Of a stretch of 64,000 nucleotides of DNA, positions 15,001 through 24,251 are shown piece by piece (the stretch's first letter is position 1; each line of letters opens with the position of its first letter). The stretch lies in contig NZ_LDJX01000009.1 of NCBI RefSeq assembly GCF_001306415.1, positions 1-64,000 of the forward strand, in the 5' to 3' direction. Under the pieces are notes generated by a model. It was not told the DNA's origin. It did no database searches and saw only the letters and a program-made list of their open reading frames with translations. The translations under genes were made by a program, and so were the position numbers. This DNA is from Croceitalea dokdonensis DOKDO 023 (GTDB taxonomy: Bacteria > Bacteroidota > Bacteroidia > Flavobacteriales > Flavobacteriaceae).

Positions 15001-17991
15001 CCATCCATAGGTAAGGCCTCCTTCATTAACCCCGTAAGGAAGACCAAAGTCTTTAACATATCCCGTTGGGGGGGTTGTATTGGCATCTTGAAAATTGATT
15101 TGATACGGGAATGTGGCGACAAACGGCGCTTCAACGGTTATTTCTTGGGTCGTTGTATCGGTCAGTCCACCATCGTCTGTCACTGTCAAGGAGATGGTGT
15201 ATGTGCCGCCGGTAGTGTATTGATGGGAGGTCGTTTGGCCAGTTGCCGTGTTGCCATCACCAAAATTCCAAGAATAGGAAGCAATAGTGCCATCATCTTG
15301 GGAATCGGAGGCATCTAAATCCACCGTCAAATCAGAAATAGATGATGTAAAACTTGCGTTAGGCTCGCTATTCACTAATTCTGTCACTACCTGAGAATAG
15401 TCCGTACTAAGCCGGATAGGACCGATATTGCCCGTATTACCGATACTTGTGGAACCGATAAAAATACGTGCTAATTTTGGTGTACCCGTTATACTTTGTG
15501 AGGTAGTTGCCTCAATCCAATTGTTATCGCCCTCGCTTAGGGTAGGACTTAGTGTATATTCATAAGTTACGGATCCTGAACCATCCCAAACACCTTTGAC
15601 CACAAATTGTAGCAATTGGTCAGCATATACATCTTGCTCACCGGCATTGGAGCTTGGACCGCCCAGTCCAAGTCTCGCCTTAATGCTTCCGCCATAGTTT
15701 CCTATGATTTGTCTCACCCATGCCTCACCTTCTGCATTTCCGTCCACACGGACAGCAACCCTAACACGATTGGTGTTTGAGCTGCCCAATTCGGAAAATT
15801 TAAAGTAAGTGCCGTAATAAAAAGGCACTCCGGCAGACAATTCCACAGGATTATTGATAAGGGTTAGATAATCGACAGTGGTATCAACATTCTCAATCCT
15901 TACCGAATTTATAGATCCGGGAGTCAGTGCCGTGGCGACCACGGGAACATCTGGTTTTAAGCCCTCGGGAGCCCATGCCCCGCTTGAAACAACACTTAAA
16001 TCGCCGATTGGATAGTCAAAATTTTCTACAAAGGAAAAACCACTAGGTGCAGAGACGTTTACCGTTCGGGCAACCTGGGTTGCTGGATTCCCAGCAATAT
16101 CTGAAACATCATAGGTTACAGTGTACGTAGCAATGGTGTTGGTATCGACCACATCACCCCCTACCACAATATTTGCCGTGATGTCACCGTCTAGGTCATC
16201 TTCAGCGGTGGCCCCGGGATCGTTATAGGAATCGCCTTGGATCAATTCCAATGGATTGTCTCCCAATAAAGTAATTATAGGTGAAGTAATATCCCCTTCT
16301 ACCTCATCGGTCACCGTAATGGCTATGTCCTGAAGGGCGGTCAGTAACCCAGAATCGGTCACTGTTACCTGTACATTATAGGTATTGTCTGTATTGTCAT
16401 CACCCGGCGTTTCAAAATCGGGAGCGGACAAAAAGGTCAGAACACCTGTTCCCGCATCTAATGAAAAAAGTGTGTCATCCACGCCACCACTAAGGGCAAA
16501 GGACAGTCCCGAACCTTCTGAATCATTGTCATCATTGGCCTCCACATCGATTACCGCAGTTTGGTTCTCGGGAACGCTCACCGTAGCCGCGCTGGTAATC
16601 GAAGGGGCTAGGTTTACGGGCGCTGGCAACACCTCAATGGCCATCACTATGGCATTGTCAACAACACTTTCAAAATCGATGTTCAACTCGCCATCGGTTA
16701 CCGTAACATCAATCGTCTCTATATATGGGGTCTTTTCACCAGCTACAGCGAACAGGTCGAGGTCATCTATCACCAGTGAACCTTCTATATTGACATCAAA
16801 AACCCTAAGTCCGGTACCTAGGAGAAAATTCTCCACCATGTGGACCGCAACCTGGTAGTCACCATTGGCTATAGGAAAGGCATATCCAAAGTCTGCGCCA
16901 CTGTCAGCAAACCTCCTGGGAATATATAGGTCACCGTTGCCGCCGACAACCGGATAAAAATTGGTACTTGTACTCGAGGAACCAACTAAGTATGAGGTAT
17001 CCTCAGCTATGAAAAGGTCCCCGTTCAATGTATAGTCCCCACCCGCAACATTGATGCGGTAGGGGGCCGTAACTGTTGCAGGAGGCGTTGGCACATCTTC
17101 CATTACGGAAAAACTATCATAGGAAATATTCAAAGAGCCAGCTGTCGCCCTTCTAGTGCTGGTCATAATCCCCGCGAAACTCAAAGAATCGGTTGTAACG
17201 TTATTGTCATGGTCTGTGCCTTGTAAGAACGTTGAAGGAATCGCTAATGCGTTGGTTCCATTGACTACCTGTACCTCGGGAGCACCGTCTAAGGAATAAA
17301 AACCGGTAACGGTATTGGTGTTTGGGTCTACGGAAATTCTAAGGGAGATATTATTAATACCAGTTATGGAAACATTATCCACATTTATCTCGGCTATCGT
17401 TAACGTTTGTCCATTGCCACCTAGACCATTGGCTGATTGTTCCACAGCCAACTGCACTCGCTTGTCCCCATTTCTATTAACAAGAACCAGTTTGGCAAAA
17501 TTGTTTTCGTTCAATCCAAACCAAATCCCGGCCTGTTGTGAACCATTAACCGGGGTGGTGGTAGAAAAATCTGGTGTCGCAAATGTAGCTTCTATATCAA
17601 TCACGTTGGAAGATGCAATAAAACCAACACCTAGGGCATTCATTTGTGAATTGGTCTCTGTACTATTTGGCGAACCTGTAGTTTGTCTAAAATTGATACC
17701 CTTTGTTGCCTCTACATTCAATAGCCCACCTGAAATACTAAGATTGTCGGCTATTAAGCCTGGCACATCATCGTCGTTTATTGCCTCGTCAGCTGCCAAA
17801 GGCGAGGTCGGCGGGTCGACCATCGTAAATCCCGTTGCAAGAATGCCCCCTTCGGTTCCGTCAAAAGTCAGGTTTACGGGTAAAGTGACATCAACCTGAT
17901 TACAAGGTAATGTGCTAATTGGCGTACAATCTTGACCAAAGGTGACAAAAGATGTCAAAACCAAAACTGAGATGTAGATGAACTGCTTCAT
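1..17991 (-). CDS. Giant secreted multidomain lectin/malectin/beta-propeller protein (C-terminus outside window)
   Basis: One minus-strand frame is open from ATG 17991 to base 1, so at least 5,997 codons are present and the C-terminus lies to the left. The start is chosen because [15 protein letters not shown]...FGQ is a signal peptide (residues 1-20). An in-frame ATG at 18141 exists but lacks one. Domains in order, with rough residues: ConA-like lectin 25-297; malectin 308-455; cadherin 459-567; DUF5011-like 568-655; PKD 878-960; malectin-like 960-1142; DUF5018-like 1150-1238; lamin tail 1240-1375; cadherin 1395-1510; malectin-like 1511-1700; malectin 1818-1967; DUF5018-like; cadherin 2060-2155; lectin 2160-2430; malectin-like 2525-2695; Big_5; sorbosone-dehydrogenase-type propeller 2840-3275; choice-of-anchor D; lectin 3588-3840; malectin-like 3860-4040; propeller 4175-4630; anchor D; malectin-like 5040-5215; CADG 5658; PKD pair 5842-5997. 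The family suggests an extracellular glycan-binding or adhesive role. A T9SS tail is expected but not visible. Exact domain edges are estimates. Confidence 0.9.
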   Translation of the reverse strand, partial: MKQFIYISVLVLTSFVTFGQDCTPISTLPCNQVDVTLPVNLTFDGTEGGILATGFTMVDPPTSPLAADEAINDDDVPGLIADNLSISGGLLNVEATKGINFRQTTGSPNSTETNSQMNALGVGFIASSNVIDIEATFATPDFSTTTPVNGSQQAGIWFGLNENNFAKLVLVNRNGDKRVQLAVEQSANGLGGNGQTLTIAEINVDNVSITGINNISLRISVDPNTNTVTGFYSLDGAPEVQVVNGTNALAIPSTFLQGTDHDNNVTTDSLSFAGIMTSTRRATAGSLNISYDSFSVMEDVPTPPATVTAPYRINVAGGDYTLNGDLFIAEDTSYLVGSSSTSTNFYPVVGGNGDLYIPRRFADSGADFGYAFPIANGDYQVAVHMVENFLLGTGLRVFDVNIEGSLVIDDLDLFAVAGEKTPYIETIDVTVTDGELNIDFESVVDNAIVMAIEVLPAPVNLAPSITSAATVSVPENQTAVIDVEANDDNDSEGSGLSFALSGGVDDTLFSLDAGTGVLTFLSAPDFETPGDDNTDNTYNVQVTVTDSGLLTALQDIAITVTDEVEGDITSPIITLLGDNPLELIQGDSYNDPGATAEDDLDGDITANIVVGGDVVDTNTIATYTVTYDVSDIAGNPATQVARTVNVSAPSGFSFVENFDYPIGDLSVVSSGAWAPEGLKPDVPVVATALTPGSINSVRIENVDTTVDYLTLINNPVELSAGVPFYYGTYFKFSELGSSNTNRVRVAVRVDGNAEGEAWVRQIIGNYGGSIKARLGLGGPSSNAGEQDVYADQLLQFVVKGVWDGSGSVTYEYTLSPTLSEGDNNWIEATTSQSITGTPKLARIFIGSTSIGNTGNIGPIRLSTDYSQVVTELVNSEPNASFTSSISDLTVDLDASDSQDDGTIASYSWNFGDGNTATGQTTSHQYTTGGTYTISLTVTDDGGLTDTTTQEITVEAPFVATFPYQINFQDANTTPPTGYVKDFGLPYGVNEGGLTYGWIKLSDGLPVNLSVPSNGTGRNRGEAGVDLLLNTLVHVQGNDISSWSGGRSNEGVWEIELPNGWYEVTVSVGDPATDNNPDDSPKHFINVEGETAIPLFVVDPNLPAGDSGRFQSNTVIVEVLDGKLTIDADNEDAFRTKINYATIAQATDPRSSENDILTFNLDDETGTATIDATAHEIVAEVTNGTVLTALTPTITISGNATIVPSSGTAQDFTNSVVYTVTAENGDEQDWTVTVTAAAPALPQIVINEIMQNPDAVDDTEGEWLELYNAGSTDVNIEGWTLQDNGTNSHVIANGSPLVIPTGGYLVLGNNAEVNSNGGKLVDYAYSGYALANGADEIILFDADGNEIDRVEYDGGINFPNPTGASMALNNPTDDNNDGANWSTAIAAFGIGDLGTPGVINDGKANETPVINSLASVDAQENQTLAIDVDATDVEDDPASLALTFTLSGGNDAALFDIDTSTGEVSFLSAPDFETPGDDNSDNTYNIQVTVTDSGSLTAQQDIAITVTDVVETFPFVANINFQNNPSATTPPTGYVADYGKEFGNSVLTVGTNNYNYGWKLASDGSTPIDISNDDPTNGAGAFAGAGRNRIAENYSAATLQEKLEGTLVHFQGDNIGSWVGQPRGNEVIWELEVPNGVYEITLGLGDKSTSVDSRHSATLEGYTIIPAFVPTPGQTVVETMVVEVTDGLLTMTGLGGFNSKITHIEVVESTALPVNGTLVFNPATISDTLAEGATGTFTSDLSGPGATNISLTIDDNTDETGTNDWVTLPPAALGPVDFFMDTSSLGDGDTRSNSIIATAKGFEPAVLNADLTVTEAQLVEITAPYRINVGGADYSLNGDLFTAEDTSYLVGTSDIGISDYGVVGGNGDLYHPRRFADNQSDFGYAFPIANGNYQVALHMVENLQTATGARIFDVTMEDVLVIDDLDLFAVAGEKTPYIETIAVAVTDGELNIDFTSVVNNAIIMAIEVLPAPALNVETDIVSFTLTDETGAATIDTAAHTVSIEVENGTELTTLSPTIVLSAGATVSPLSGTPQDFSSPFDYTVTAEDGTTQQVWTVTVTEAAPQNSPPVVAAQTFNVSEDVAIGTLVGTVLATDDEALTYVITNGNEDGVFVIGDTTGELSTLQLLDFETASQYTLTVSVSDGELSETAEITIDVTDVNEIVPCNPLSILDCEAIVVSLPVNFDFSSEVDGTLLESGGLGTGFTVALEHSEARRAGDLPISNADVNGYEPSLLTLTNGQLQILSQAGIAFRNPPESANNNNQVNTLGVGLENVTQPITIQTTLLNIVTGGGSAQGGIWFGYDEDNFVKLNVNNNNIELRTEVNGFSTDGDPVQGGQVQEALGASGNDVVLELRIDPLTLQAEAFYTIGTGTRTLLGSLPIPADYFAGRDIDPLGGQDNVTFAGIYATHRNGTQFTASFDDFAITEETVQPTLTFDVPELNFTVEENGNVPGQTAILTATPENANLLIDYSLESAQSWVLTPTSSTTGQVTFNIDASELPPGDYSEIVFAQDIPDLGYDNAEITINLTVTPESNDFAANINFSDPATVPPADYLQDSGDAFGNRNNGFSYGWLETDGTTPLDLTSNGRNRDVNVDILQKTLMHMQYGDTGGTLGNATEGVWEITIPNGTYLVTVGVGDATSIDSEHTINAEGVNLVDGFIPSGTGGAPTQFTTGAATVVVNDGRLTLDASGGTNTKINYATIVATDGQPQSPRVVGVIPNDGSTGISVNTNISANDLFLPNGAPNNDGVLVFGVDNSTINTSTVQLFKVGEQNPIASTVNGTGGGDAINLNPNLPLESNTTYIFRIDGVTDLSGEPFEVFESTFSTGSGNTGGNTDLDNVAFDNDGVVGSAGKYTTLTIGPDNKLYALKIDGDINRYDIAADGTLVNEEVLSAWKSAYASRAAIGLVFDPSATANNLVAYVSHQSGGLSGAPEWDGKISRISGANLQTEEVLVTDLPRSIRDHLTNSIAFRPGEPNALYFNQGSNSAGGAPDGSWGNRPERMLSAATLKLDLSKLPATLPLNVRTTQNIDAIKNVDVNSPLLDNLYNPYYVDAPLTLYATGIRNAYDLAWHSNGQLYVPTNGTAGGSNTPASIDDMPRPDGTVYDHDDVSGNYPIVPASNGNNTQRDWLFRVDPNSSIGYYGHPNPFRGEFVMNRGDADVSNSAYNGVVPDINYRGAAYDFEFNKSPNGVIEYKSDAENGNLQGALLVVRYSGSSDIIALVPDGPNGDIGTFKEGIPGFGGFADPLDLIEDTTNGNIYVSDFGRDQIVLLKPRNAAAPSPVIVASTDNIVGDAVASGSETYQESIVISNLGNADLENIQIQITGPDSGDFEVIGLPSVIAPQNSDSFVVSFDPSSVGPKFAQLEISGTNADTIIIDLNGLGKEGLGGSNEPSLQWILDTHLGSGVVNVGDTDATTNLIDLPNGSTYNDLIGDEIDAQTFVRAIEAPITLEVLSVYGPTANNPIVAFGWYPAGDNNTLTELFTVDNSPASNGQTLNAPTNGVLEFDPGIQEFGFYSEWPFFNNRQLFSQDVLNTFADAIPHHIRVYDLPGEDDAYIIATEEHISGFDYQDIVVVARNIRPAAVDPIAGCFPISTLECNEIEVALPFNLTFDGTEGGLANTGFTMVDNPSQRIPEDGTISNPDVPGFEPDQLAFSNGNLIVTANKGIAFVEPGTSTETNSQINTLGVGIDASSYGNFSISTTIVNPYTDGDNNSEQAGIWFGLDEDNFVKLVAVQNGEVEIRSEVNAVSANNTDNIKQVVNGLNNSVVSLRLFVDLDNDLLTGFYALDGGTEVELGSLDLPAAYINGNSNYLDLSFAGIFATKRREDVGTLVEYTFEDFAIQSDNMVAFNPVNINFSLPGDVPPVGYEVDSGLGYGLRENGLNYGWLTVDGQTSLDLSQNARNRGVAGIDILQNTLVHMQYGDVNNGSGTNGVNTEGIWELEVPNGTYNVSVGVGDPEIDGENNTPSHTINVEGTNIIDSYVPTGPEGSATRFTSGTATVTVSDGRLTIDANGGFNTKINALEVTLGSVNNQPFFTNVTPANNAVDVALEELQINVELVVPAGYELDENTIAGNISLFEVTANGEILVPSNANDTGGGDAITLTPIADLKEFTTYIFRLSGNIEANLIGDINDRLNFIPFESTFTTGELDDTSVPARDLTGVEFIQVFGDALLGPGTENQRFSSLTIGPDGKLYASTIGDFQSDGQIYRWDMAADGTLSNLEILSPELNGAPHPVTGPRTNNDRLIIGFDFDPNSTADNLVAYITHSAASVTNGPEWDGVLTKLSGPDLSTVEDLVIHLPRSTKDHLTNSLAFDPQGDMYITQGSNSAGGEPDGAWGFRPERLLAAAILKVELDKLTGITPLSVFTTDNIDVINSASTASLTMGDGTYNPYATNAPVTIFATGVRNAYDLTWHSNGWLYIPTNGTAGNNSTSPNSPATSDYLSATGEIARRIDGRTLADIGGDIPALNGGETQKDWLFKSQGGSYHGHPNPYRGEFVLNHGGVPYSGIPGQVGTDTDVAKYPDNLGPDPNYRSPAYDFAFNKSPNGVIEYKSDAFDGKLQGLLFVTRFSGQDDLLGLDPKLDGDIQDAYNSIPGLSGFDDPLDVVEDPLTGNMYISEYDRVGGGTPRLTLLRAAVPATTGPEIAANPEELIFEITVNNEGENTDVQTVAIENLGNEVLNITDATISGAFASQFNSVSPGGAQTINPGESLEYTVTYAPDLNSADLGYQEAVLEVSSDDVENPIFTVGLHALKKAGFEGGQEPPLQDVVDALGIGIDVGWTNLAIGTDPQPIGDEVEVEFWVKAGNQPVEISPVGRYSPAEELPFGWFVNNAGDITLNEIGVLANGIDNAQTLFPPLISGTNSFDPQGAVFGLYTDSNAFNRINYTQDAINTGGVAHRTRIYPNKDRDGNVIENSYLVTFEDATNGDYQDYMFVLTGVTPFEDGILTLSVNPEQLDFTVAINQENVSTQNIVLTGTGGITSQEVTLVASEDWLTLPSVELGAPLAVGIDAQGLGIGNYTATITASAPNYADAIVTVNLTITNEVVYIYQFNFQDPDDIAVSPDGYVDDIGAAYGLQTTSQGEITFGWVLPGTETPADASASARNRGGDALLTTFNIIGHRTPASNPTRDWLIEVPNGTYYANISVGDPDFSDSHHVLDVNGVTVIDYDQENTVNGPVSFENTELVVVTDGKLRLSLGEGGENAKPNYIRLAPFDQNLVSPVITASFDGNESAPNTFRGPVAIELAAADQNGSGITSLQFVLDGAALVDYTNPIIVTDLGVHILEVSAEDGNGNSSSETFNFTIEAATGALLAIENMTKIPGTDRGFPAEDYFTFHRIGTNLPSEDVHDVNVMRLNNPGTTDLSVSEINISNTNAYTFELVDDLGTTTTLPLTIAAGSFVDVVLTFQTATGGTRTFTESIEIVSNADNAVENTAVLHGAYSPQSQGNSEITAQEVFDAFGFQSSMLSIVNDEGTIDPPNNITFRPSSNFPDEDNINAGYEGDMILADAFVQADPNQPVIGMQISALHGPGSNGARLVEVNGTGTVAGMDFSHDPTWFQTLLPRAGSNINFDTATTISEPFRIAVVNYLNSGGNNINGNRPDLLGLRVYKVIDYKGNVLPNEYIVLQDFIGGGCGAGSANCDWNDNTFYFINIRPEAVPTATPLDNLFVAIGESFSSEVLSVFDRGYAGNTLEYTVSYQGGALPAWAQFDAIAGTISGIPTIETQGDYTFDIVGTDSNGLTASTSLTITINEPPVATDDTATTQQNVAIQLVDLLANDSEPNGEELNIVSVGNPLNGEAILDIGTNGVTYTPNFDFIGSDSFDYVVEDESGLTATATVNVTVTGADQPPVAVAEATPTNGAAALFVQFTGSNSTDDNGIVLYEWNFGDNSPISSDADATHTYTSPGTYEASLTVTDGLGQLDVATLMINVSSVANAPIASASTDVSGGVAPLTVDFTGDASLNAVSYLWDFGDGNTSNLENPQFVFVEPGSYEVVLTITGNTG
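3322..7239 (-). repeat. Intragenic module copy B (lectin, malectin-like, Big_5, propeller, anchor-D)
   Basis: Residues about 3585-4890 of the giant protein are the second copy of the module at 7252-11514. The propeller shares long runs with copy A: both read [14 protein letters not shown], then LQG, then a V-x-R-x-SG strand. The lectin here begins [11 protein letters not shown], close to the N-terminal lectin of the same protein ([12 protein letters not shown]). The protein therefore appears to have grown by repeated internal duplication. Confidence 0.75.
7252..11514 (-). repeat. Intragenic module copy A (lectin, malectin-like, Big_5, propeller, anchor-D)
   Basis: Residues about 2160-3580 of the giant protein repeat the domain order seen again at 3322-7239. 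Both copies have a lectin entry with a cysteine pair before the strand ending SLPVN/ALPFN, an INF...YGW...NRG malectin-like module, and an Ig-like Big_5 domain. Both then have a propeller carrying [24 protein letters not shown]-like and [13 protein letters not shown] motifs. The copies are diverged, so the duplication is old. Copy A has a BACON-like strand domain between lectin and malectin that copy B lacks at that point. Confidence 0.75.
12080..12545 (-). repeat. Malectin domain paralogue 2 (pairs with 16625-17075)
   Basis: This is the second copy of the canonical malectin domain, residues about 1818-1967 of the giant protein. It follows a BACON-like domain, whereas copy 1 follows a ConA-like lectin. 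Direct repeats of this size could allow recombination that deletes or adds about 4.5 kb of coding sequence in frame. Confidence 0.75.
16625..17075 (-). repeat. Malectin domain paralogue 1 (pairs with 12080-12545)
   Basis: This stretch and 12080-12545 can be aligned base by base over most of their length. Both encode APYRINV, then [13 protein letters not shown], then [33 protein letters not shown] and MAIEVLPAP. The pair is about 4.5 kb apart inside the same gene and is the most recent-looking duplication within it. Confidence 0.8.
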
Positions 17992-18229
17992 GTTTAATAA
18001 AGAATTAGGTGATGTTGGAAATTTTCTTTTTTGCGCAGGGACATAACCGTCAAACCATATAGTATGGGAAGGCGAAAGTGAAAGTCTATTTTTCGTTGAA
18101 AGCTGTAAACGGGATGTTGGTAGAAGGTAATTTTTTCGCATAAGTAAACTTCTGGTTATGTTAAACAACCAAGCATATCGTATGCGTTACATGTAAAGAA
18201 TGGGGTGCTAGTATCACCAACCGTTCACA

Positions 18230-18238
18230 GGGGGGGGG
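18230..18238. repeat. G9 homopolymer tract
   Basis: Nine consecutive G residues lie roughly midway between the divergent starts at 17991 and 18515. Such tracts are prone to slippage, and their position here could alter promoter spacing. The tract is seen directly; phase variation is inference. Confidence 0.6.
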
Positions 18239-18470
18239 TATGTTCAAATGAAGTGATGGGTAAATGTAACTTAGCAGCAGTTGATACTAGGCTAGAAATT
18301 TCTGATTTTCGATAAAATACCTATTTAATCGTTTACCGTGAATTTTTGTCCAACTACTCGGATAAACACCTTAAACAGCAAATGGTATGCTTCTAATGCA
18401 ATCCCATTTTCAAATAATTTTTCTGTTTGTAACTTATTTAATCCCCTATTCATCGCTTTAATAATTTCCA

Positions 18471-18478
18471 TATTTTTG
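18471..18478 (+). promoter_or_regulatory. Candidate -7 promoter element for the ThuA/kelch gene
   Basis: TATTTTTG fits the Bacteroidota TAnnTTTG consensus 36 bp before the ATG at 18515. No clear TTG -33 element lies at the usual distance, so support is moderate. Confidence 0.45.
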
Positions 18479-18514
18479 GATATCCCCCTTTTTTAATGCC
18501 TTACCGAAAAAAAA

Positions 18515-21500
18515 ATGAGACGAAACCAATCCTTCTTATCCCTTGTGCTATTAGCCTGCAGTTTAACTGGCTCCTCTTTTAGTCAGGAAATTACTTCCTT
18601 GGTCCTTATCGATGCTAAACGTGATATTGAATTAAACCCACTAAATGAGAAAAACACGGTTGATTTAGAAGAATTAAACTCTGATGAGATAAGCATATCT
18701 GCCAAGATATTGGGGAAAATAGGGAGTGTTGCTTTTTTTGTAAATAACGATCTGATACAAGTTGAAAATAATCCTCCTTATGCCCTTGTTGGAAATAAAG
18801 GTGATGACTTCTACTCTTGGAAACCTAATTTAGAAACCTATAACATAACCGTTCAAATTTTTAGCGGAAGAAGTGGGAAAGGATTACTTCTGGATACCCA
18901 TTCCATAGAAATAGTCTTTACCAAGAGCCTAACACAGCCCAAAATCAACTCTTTAATACTTGTGGATGCCGAAAGTGATCAGGACATTGCTCCCATTGCT
19001 GAAGGTGCAATTTTTAATCTTAACCGTCTGAATACTTCAAAACTGAATATCAGGGCCGAAGTGTCGCCAAATACAGAAAGTGTGCAATTTGGATATCAAG
19101 ATAATCCCATTTATCATTTAGAAAATCTCCCTGTTTATGCCATCGGGGGAAATTCAGGAGATGATTATCGAGACTGGCCATTTGAACTTGGAGAAAATTT
19201 GGTTTCCGCACAGGCTTTTTCCGAAAATAAAGCAGGTGGGGAGCCAGGAGCTAAATTCGAGGTAAACTTTTCAATTATCGACGAACCAGAAACACCAAAT
19301 TTACCGGTAGTACTTAGACTAAACAGTGGAGGACAAAAAGTAACCATTGATGGGATTACGTTTGAAGAAGATGATTACCATCAAGGGGATGGAAAATCCT
19401 ACTCAAATCCAAACATTGAGGAAATTAATGGGACAGACTTAGATGAAGTCTATAAAAGCGAGCGAAGCACCACATCAAATCTCGGCTCTTTTGGGTACGA
19501 AATACCCGTGACAAACGGGACTTATCTGGTGAGGCTTCATTTCTCAGAGATTTACTGGGGGGCCACTTCCGGTGGGTCTGGTGGTAACGGTAAACGTATT
19601 TTTGATGTTACCTTGGAAGATAGAGCGGTTCTCCAAAACTTTGATATGAATGCTGAGACCTTGCCAATGACCGCAATAGTGAAAGAGTTCGAAACTTCCG
19701 TGGTTGACAATGAACTCAATATTTTTTTCCAGGCAACCGTAAACCAACCAAAAATAGCAGCCATTGAAATTTTTGGAAATGGAAACATACTGCAAGAAAA
19801 AAGCTGTGGCTTGACGAACCTGGCCAATTCTGAATTTTCGAAAGTTGAATCCCATAGTGTTAAAATTGATGGTAAACTATACGTTTTGGCGGGTTTTCTC
19901 AGTGGATTAAAAGTAACGCCCGCCACAGAAATATATGACCCACAAACAAATCGTTGGTCTTCCGGAGCACCTATGCCCTTGGCGGTGACCCATATGGGCG
20001 CGGTAGGGGTTGGAGATGAGATTTGGATTATTTCCGGTTTTGCGGGTAATCACCCGGGTGTGGCCACGGACAGGGTTCAAATTTATAACACCAAAGATGA
20101 TTTTTGGTATGAAGGACCGCCTATTCCAGAGCCTAGGGGTTCTGGAGCAGCAGTTTTCAACGAAGGTAAAATCCATTTTTTTGGGGGTTTGTTGCCCAAC
20201 CGTTTCACAGACGTTGGAGACCATTATGTATTGGATGTCAATGACCTTGAAGCTGGTTGGCAAAATGCGGCTCCATTGCCCAACCCAAGAAATCATTTAA
20301 GCGCAGCATCTGTCAATGGTTTAATCTATGCAATCGGCGGCCAATATGGTCACGACAGAGGGGTTTCTGACCAGAACCTTTTACATGAATATGACCCAAT
20401 ATCCGATACTTGGACCAGAAAAGCGGACTTACCCACCGCGCGATCTCACTTTGAACCTGGCACTATGGTCCACAATGAAAAAATAATCATTGTAGGTGGC
20501 CGAAAGGGTAATACTTTTTTTAGTGAAGTTACAGAATACGATCCTGCCAAGGATAGTTGGACAGAAAAATGTGAACTTCCCACAAAATTACTTGCACCGG
20601 CAGCGAAAGTATTTGGTGATAAATTGATAGTTGCCAATGGTGGGGAAAACGGAACATGTTGCCCAAAAAACACAACCATTGCAATGACCATAGAGCCAGA
20701 AACAAAGGGAATGCCAGACCTAAATATCCTGGTTTATCATGAAACCAACGGTTTTCGTCACGGCTCCATTGAAGCCGGCATAGCGATGATAGAAGGTTTC
20801 GCGGATGAATTTAATTGGAACATAACCGTTTCTGACCAGAGCTCCCATTTTAATCCGGAGTTCCTGAATACCATCAATACAGTAATTTGGTTAAACACAT
20901 CAGGAAACAACCTCTTAACTACATCCGAACAAATTGCTTTTGAAAATTATATCCAACGCGGTGGTGGATTTATAGGTATACATGCTGCTACGGACACCTA
21001 TAGAGATGGTTCTTGGCCATGGTACAACGATTTGGTAGGTGGGATTGTCCAGACCGCACCAAACCATACGCCTAATAATACAAATAACACCTTACAAATA
21101 GTCAATAACCATGTAACCGTTAATCATCTTGGTACAACTTGGGAAAAACTAGATGAATATTATTATTGGGATTTAAACGGAGGATATTTATCCCCTGATA
21201 ATATTGTACTGATTAAAACAGAAGCTACTGGAGCCAACTCCTACGATAGGTCAAGACCCATAACCTGGTACAAACTTTTTGATGGCGGAAAGTCTTTTTA
21301 TACTGCACTGGGTCATAATGCATCGGATTATGAAACCGATGAAAATTTTAAAAAAATGATTCTTGAAGCAATTTTCTGGACCGGAAATCATGATTTTTCT
21401 AATTTGGATGAAACTCCCCTCCAGTCCTCACTTCTTGCAGAGAGTATAAAAGTTTATCCTATCCCGGCCAATGATAACGTTTTTATCTATTCAGAATATT

Positions 21501-21679
21501 TCAACCCAGATAATCCGGCAAGTTATAAATTGTATACTATGGAAGGAAAACTAGTCCAACACGGTCAACTGATTGGGGAGAATACTAAAGTCAATTTAGC
21601 AGGAATGTTGGATGGTTATTTGCTTTTGTTAATATCTAATAAGGATGTCACCCTCACAAAATTGATTATCGTGAGGTAA
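18515..21679 (+). CDS. Exported Ig-malectin-kelch-ThuA protein with T9SS sorting domain
   Basis: A 1,054-residue exported protein. Residues 1-24 are a signal peptide. Two related Ig-like repeats follow (about 25-135 and 137-255), sharing LVLIDA/LILVDAE openings and GD-D/Y-W turns. A malectin domain spans about 262-425 (RLNSGG...GT.Y.VRLHFSEIYW). Kelch repeats span about 430-730 with GG pairs and W-S/T blades. A ThuA (glutamine-amidotransferase-like) domain spans about 735-965, with YHETNGFRH and GGGFIGIHAATD. The last 80 residues (IKVYPIPANDNVFI...LIIVR) form a type A T9SS sorting domain, so it is secreted or surface attached. ThuA proteins are linked to disaccharide (trehalose/sucrose) metabolism, but the extracellular substrate here is unknown. 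It is divergent from the giant malectin/lectin gene, suggesting a shared glycan target. Start: first ATG, A-rich leader, signal peptide. Confidence 0.9.
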   Translation: MRRNQSFLSLVLLACSLTGSSFSQEITSLVLIDAKRDIELNPLNEKNTVDLEELNSDEISISAKILGKIGSVAFFVNNDLIQVENNPPYALVGNKGDDFYSWKPNLETYNITVQIFSGRSGKGLLLDTHSIEIVFTKSLTQPKINSLILVDAESDQDIAPIAEGAIFNLNRLNTSKLNIRAEVSPNTESVQFGYQDNPIYHLENLPVYAIGGNSGDDYRDWPFELGENLVSAQAFSENKAGGEPGAKFEVNFSIIDEPETPNLPVVLRLNSGGQKVTIDGITFEEDDYHQGDGKSYSNPNIEEINGTDLDEVYKSERSTTSNLGSFGYEIPVTNGTYLVRLHFSEIYWGATSGGSGGNGKRIFDVTLEDRAVLQNFDMNAETLPMTAIVKEFETSVVDNELNIFFQATVNQPKIAAIEIFGNGNILQEKSCGLTNLANSEFSKVESHSVKIDGKLYVLAGFLSGLKVTPATEIYDPQTNRWSSGAPMPLAVTHMGAVGVGDEIWIISGFAGNHPGVATDRVQIYNTKDDFWYEGPPIPEPRGSGAAVFNEGKIHFFGGLLPNRFTDVGDHYVLDVNDLEAGWQNAAPLPNPRNHLSAASVNGLIYAIGGQYGHDRGVSDQNLLHEYDPISDTWTRKADLPTARSHFEPGTMVHNEKIIIVGGRKGNTFFSEVTEYDPAKDSWTEKCELPTKLLAPAAKVFGDKLIVANGGENGTCCPKNTTIAMTIEPETKGMPDLNILVYHETNGFRHGSIEAGIAMIEGFADEFNWNITVSDQSSHFNPEFLNTINTVIWLNTSGNNLLTTSEQIAFENYIQRGGGFIGIHAATDTYRDGSWPWYNDLVGGIVQTAPNHTPNNTNNTLQIVNNHVTVNHLGTTWEKLDEYYYWDLNGGYLSPDNIVLIKTEATGANSYDRSRPITWYKLFDGGKSFYTALGHNASDYETDENFKKMILEAIFWTGNHDFSNLDETPLQSSLLAESIKVYPIPANDNVFIYSEYFNPDNPASYKLYTMEGKLVQHGQLIGENTKVNLAGMLDGYLLLLISNKDVTLTKLIIVR

Positions 21680-21837
21680 GCTTGCATAAACCTGTAATGC
21701 ATCAACCGTTGAGTAAAACTTGATGATATCTTCTGCGAGGATGCTGGGTACTTCTTGTTTAGACCTAGTAAACAGCCTTTAAAAATATTTAAATCGACTG
21801 ATTATTTACAGTAGGGGCTTGAAAAAAGCGAGTAGAA

Positions 21838-22383
21838 TCACCCAAAACTATGCTCCGTTACCTTTCCTTTAACACCCTTAAAATGGCTGGTAATCTTATT
21901 AAAATCGGCCTGCAGGTTATCTGTGGTAAAAAAAGGTTCCGCTACGGTAACTTGTTTTTTTGAAAAATCAAAGGCAACCATTACAATGGGTACTTCTGCC
22001 TTTTTGGCAATGTAATAAAAGCCTGTTTTTAGTTCAGTTACTTTTTTTCTTGTCCCTTCTGGGGCCAGGCATAACCTAAATTTTTCGCGCTCTTTAAAAA
22101 TTTGGACGACATTGTCCACAACATTGGAGTTTTTTTTTCTGTCTACAGGGGCTCCTCCTGTCATTCTAAAAAACCATCCAAATGGGGGTTTAAAAAGACT
22201 TTTCTTACCAACATAATTAATCTGTTTCTTGGATATGGCACGCACCAACAAGCCAATAAAAAAATCCATCCAATGGGTATGTGGCACTACGATGACCACA
22301 TATTTGTCCTGATCTGGGAATGTGCCTTGTAGGTTCCAACCCAAAATGTTGAAATATATGAATCTGGCCAGGTAATGGAACAT
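21838..22383 (-). CDS. PlsC-type 1-acyl-sn-glycerol-3-phosphate acyltransferase family protein
   Basis: A 181-residue membrane-associated acyltransferase. HTHWMD is the HX4D catalytic motif, GGAPVDR is the second block, and APEGTRKK is the EGTR substrate-binding motif. The family normally transfers an acyl group to lysophosphatidate, but short members like this one (about 180 residues against 240 for classic PlsC) can act on other acceptors such as lipid A or ornithine lipids. It is the last gene of a minus-strand group, 39 bp after the KdnB-like dehydrogenase. Next to Kdo genes, an envelope lipid acceptor is plausible but not shown by sequence. Confidence 0.85.
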   Translation of the reverse strand: MFHYLARFIYFNILGWNLQGTFPDQDKYVVIVVPHTHWMDFFIGLLVRAISKKQINYVGKKSLFKPPFGWFFRMTGGAPVDRKKNSNVVDNVVQIFKEREKFRLCLAPEGTRKKVTELKTGFYYIAKKAEVPIVMVAFDFSKKQVTVAEPFFTTDNLQADFNKITSHFKGVKGKVTEHSFG

Positions 22384-22422
22384 GTCGTAAGGTTTTCCAA
22401 CTCCAATTAGAGAAGGTTTAGA

Positions 22423-23550
22423 TTAAATTTTAAGGTATATTTCCTTGAGCTCTTCCACTTTAACACGTTCTTTCCATTTGGGGCCAAGGGCATTTTCCCA
22501 TAAGGGATCCATGGCAAGGGCTATGTGGACCATTTCATCCAGTTGATCATCGGAAAGTTGAACACATATTCCGGTTGGTAGGACAATTAGATGCTTTTTC
22601 AACATCTGCTTGAACAGGGTAACCCCATCGGGATAAAAAGCATTTAAATGTTGGAACACAAGACAATTGCCCAATCCGTGTTTGATACCCAACACATGGG
22701 ATAGTCCGTAACTCATGGCGTGTGCCACGCCTACCTGGGAATAGGCAATGCTCATACCCCCATGCCAAGAGGCCATCATTAATTTTTCCTCCGCATCCTT
22801 TTTTGGCAAATCTCCCAAAAATACGTCTTGACATAAATCGAACGCTTTTTCACCGTAGCTCTGGCTAAATGCATTTAAATACGTACCCTGGAGTGATTCC
22901 ACACAGTGGATAAAACAATCCATGCCCGTATAAAACCATTGTTGTTTTGGAACGCTTCCCAAAAAATCAGGATCTAGTACCACTTGGTCAAAGGTGGTAT
23001 AATCCGAGTTGATGCCAAGCTTCTTTTGGGGACCGGAAAGCACTGCGGTCCTTGACACTTCTGCACCGGTTCCACTAATGGTAGGAACACCTACATGGTA
23101 TAAACTTGGCCTACCTACCAAATCCCAGCCTTGAAAATTTTCTGCCCTTCCTTGGTTGCCCAGCATCACGGCAACGGCCTTTGCAAGGTCCAATAAGGAA
23201 CCACCGCCTATGCCTACGACCCCTGAGGGTTGCTCATCAAAATCTTGTCGTATTTTATGGACCAAGGCATCTACTTGTTCCGTTTTGGGTTCCTCATTGG
23301 CGGAAACAAAAATAATTTGGTCGTTGAACAGCCATGGAATTCTAGTGACCAAGGTTTTATCTTGAAAAAAGTCGTCCACCAAAAAAATAAAAGGTGCATC
23401 GGAGTTTTTTCTTTTGGGCAAAAGAATATCAGCCAATTGGTCAAAACTACCGCGACCGTAGACAACGCGGGGTACCATGGGAAAATTTCTAAATTCTGTT
23501 TTATTTTTCAGTACTCTTTTTTTAGCATTAGACAACTCCTTCATACTCAT
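22423..23550 (-). CDS. Iron-containing alcohol dehydrogenase, KdnB-like (3-deoxy-manno-octulosonate 8-oxidase candidate)
   Basis: A 375-residue group III (Fe-dependent) alcohol dehydrogenase. GIGGGS (residues 114-118) binds NAD(P). Metal ligands are D211, H215, H277 and H291, with spacing 4/62/14 against 4/63/14 in E. coli FucO. The gene overlaps the HAD gene by 4 bp, and that gene overlaps kdsB. In Shewanella, KdnB oxidises C8 of Kdo so that the aminotransferase KdnA can make 8-amino-Kdo (Kdo8N), which KdsB activates as CMP-Kdo8N. The operon context is the main reason for the KdnB suggestion. No kdnA-like aminotransferase is in this window. The Fe-ADH assignment is firm; the substrate is inferred. 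Confidence 0.8.
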   Translation of the reverse strand: MSMKELSNAKKRVLKNKTEFRNFPMVPRVVYGRGSFDQLADILLPKRKNSDAPFIFLVDDFFQDKTLVTRIPWLFNDQIIFVSANEEPKTEQVDALVHKIRQDFDEQPSGVVGIGGGSLLDLAKAVAVMLGNQGRAENFQGWDLVGRPSLYHVGVPTISGTGAEVSRTAVLSGPQKKLGINSDYTTFDQVVLDPDFLGSVPKQQWFYTGMDCFIHCVESLQGTYLNAFSQSYGEKAFDLCQDVFLGDLPKKDAEEKLMMASWHGGMSIAYSQVGVAHAMSYGLSHVLGIKHGLGNCLVFQHLNAFYPDGVTLFKQMLKKHLIVLPTGICVQLSDDQLDEMVHIALAMDPLWENALGPKWKERVKVEELKEIYLKI

Positions 23551-24251
23551 TTTAAATACATCAACAGTTCCTTTATACCCCTTAACTCCAAATACGCTGT
23601 GGATTCCATGGCTTTTTTATGCACCATTTCATGGGCCCAGGTGGTATGAAAAGGGACATGCACCGCTTTAGCGCCTATATTGATTAAAGGTATAACATCT
23701 GACTTAAGGGAATTCCCTACCATCAAAAATTCATCCAACTTAATCTGTAGGTTATTTAACAAACCCCTATAATTTCCTTCTTTCTTGTCACTCAACACCT
23801 CTACATGGTTAAAAAACCGTTTTAGCCCAGATTTCTCAAGTTTGCGTTCCTGATCTAACAAATCTCCCTTGGTCAAAACAATGAGTCTATACTTGGGCAT
23901 CAATGCCGTAAGCACTTCTTCGACCCCTGGCAACACTTCTACCGGATGGGCAATCATTTGTTTGCCCATATCCAAAATTTTCATCAGGGTTGAACTAGGG
24001 ACATTTCCGTTGGATAAGTCCAAAGCGGATTCTATCATGGATAACATAAAGCCTTTGATACCATAACCATAAAGCTCCAGATTTTCTATCTCTGTTTTAA
24101 ACAACTCCTGATCGATCTTATTCTTGGTTTCATAGCCCTCTAAAAGTGCTGCAAACTTTTCCTCGGTTTCCCTGAAGTAGGTTTCGTTGACCCACAGGGT
24201 ATCATCGGCATCAAAACCTACGACTTTAATATGGCTAAAATCTACTTCCAT
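23547..24251 (-). CDS. HAD family hydrolase
   Basis: A 234-residue haloacid-dehalogenase-superfamily phosphatase. FDADDTLW (D14, D16, T18) is motif I, IVLTKGD is motif II, a conserved lysine follows in [12 protein letters not shown], and MVGNSLKSD is motif III/IV. A helical cap occupies about residues 25-110, so it is a capped HAD and not the cap-less tetrameric KdsC type. It overlaps kdsB by 10 bp and the iron dehydrogenase by 4 bp, implying translational coupling. It might supply a Kdo-pathway phosphatase step, but could equally be a general nucleotidase of the YjjG type. Confidence 0.85.
   Translation of the reverse strand: MEVDFSHIKVVGFDADDTLWVNETYFRETEEKFAALLEGYETKNKIDQELFKTEIENLELYGYGIKGFMLSMIESALDLSNGNVPSSTLMKILDMGKQMIAHPVEVLPGVEEVLTALMPKYRLIVLTKGDLLDQERKLEKSGLKRFFNHVEVLSDKKEGNYRGLLNNLQIKLDEFLMVGNSLKSDVIPLINIGAKAVHVPFHTTWAHEMVHKKAMESTAYLELRGIKELLMYLK

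Larger units (their letters stand above)
17992..18514. other. Divergent intergenic region between two large surface-protein genes
   Basis: This 523-bp gap separates the divergent starts of the giant lectin protein and the ThuA/kelch protein and should contain both promoters. A G9 tract sits at 18230-18238 and a plus-strand -7 element at 18471-18478. On the minus side only near matches to the -7 consensus were found (CAAA followed by TA at the wrong spacing, near 18052 and 18379). No RNA gene or additional open frame was recognised. Confidence 0.7.

Noticed and set aside
780-17899. Many plus-strand open frames of 60-190 codons across the first 18 kb
   Set aside because: All lie opposite the continuous minus-strand frame, are Ser/Thr/Val-rich shadows of it, and show no recognisable domain or promoter.
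18040-18400. Minus-strand -7 elements for the giant gene (near 18052 and 18379)
   Set aside because: Both have CAAA and TA one base too far apart for the TAnnTTTG consensus, so they were not called as promoters.
22423-23550. Complete Kdo8N pathway
   Set aside because: Only KdnB-like and KdsB genes are present here. No KdnA aminotransferase is in the window, so the full pathway is not claimed.
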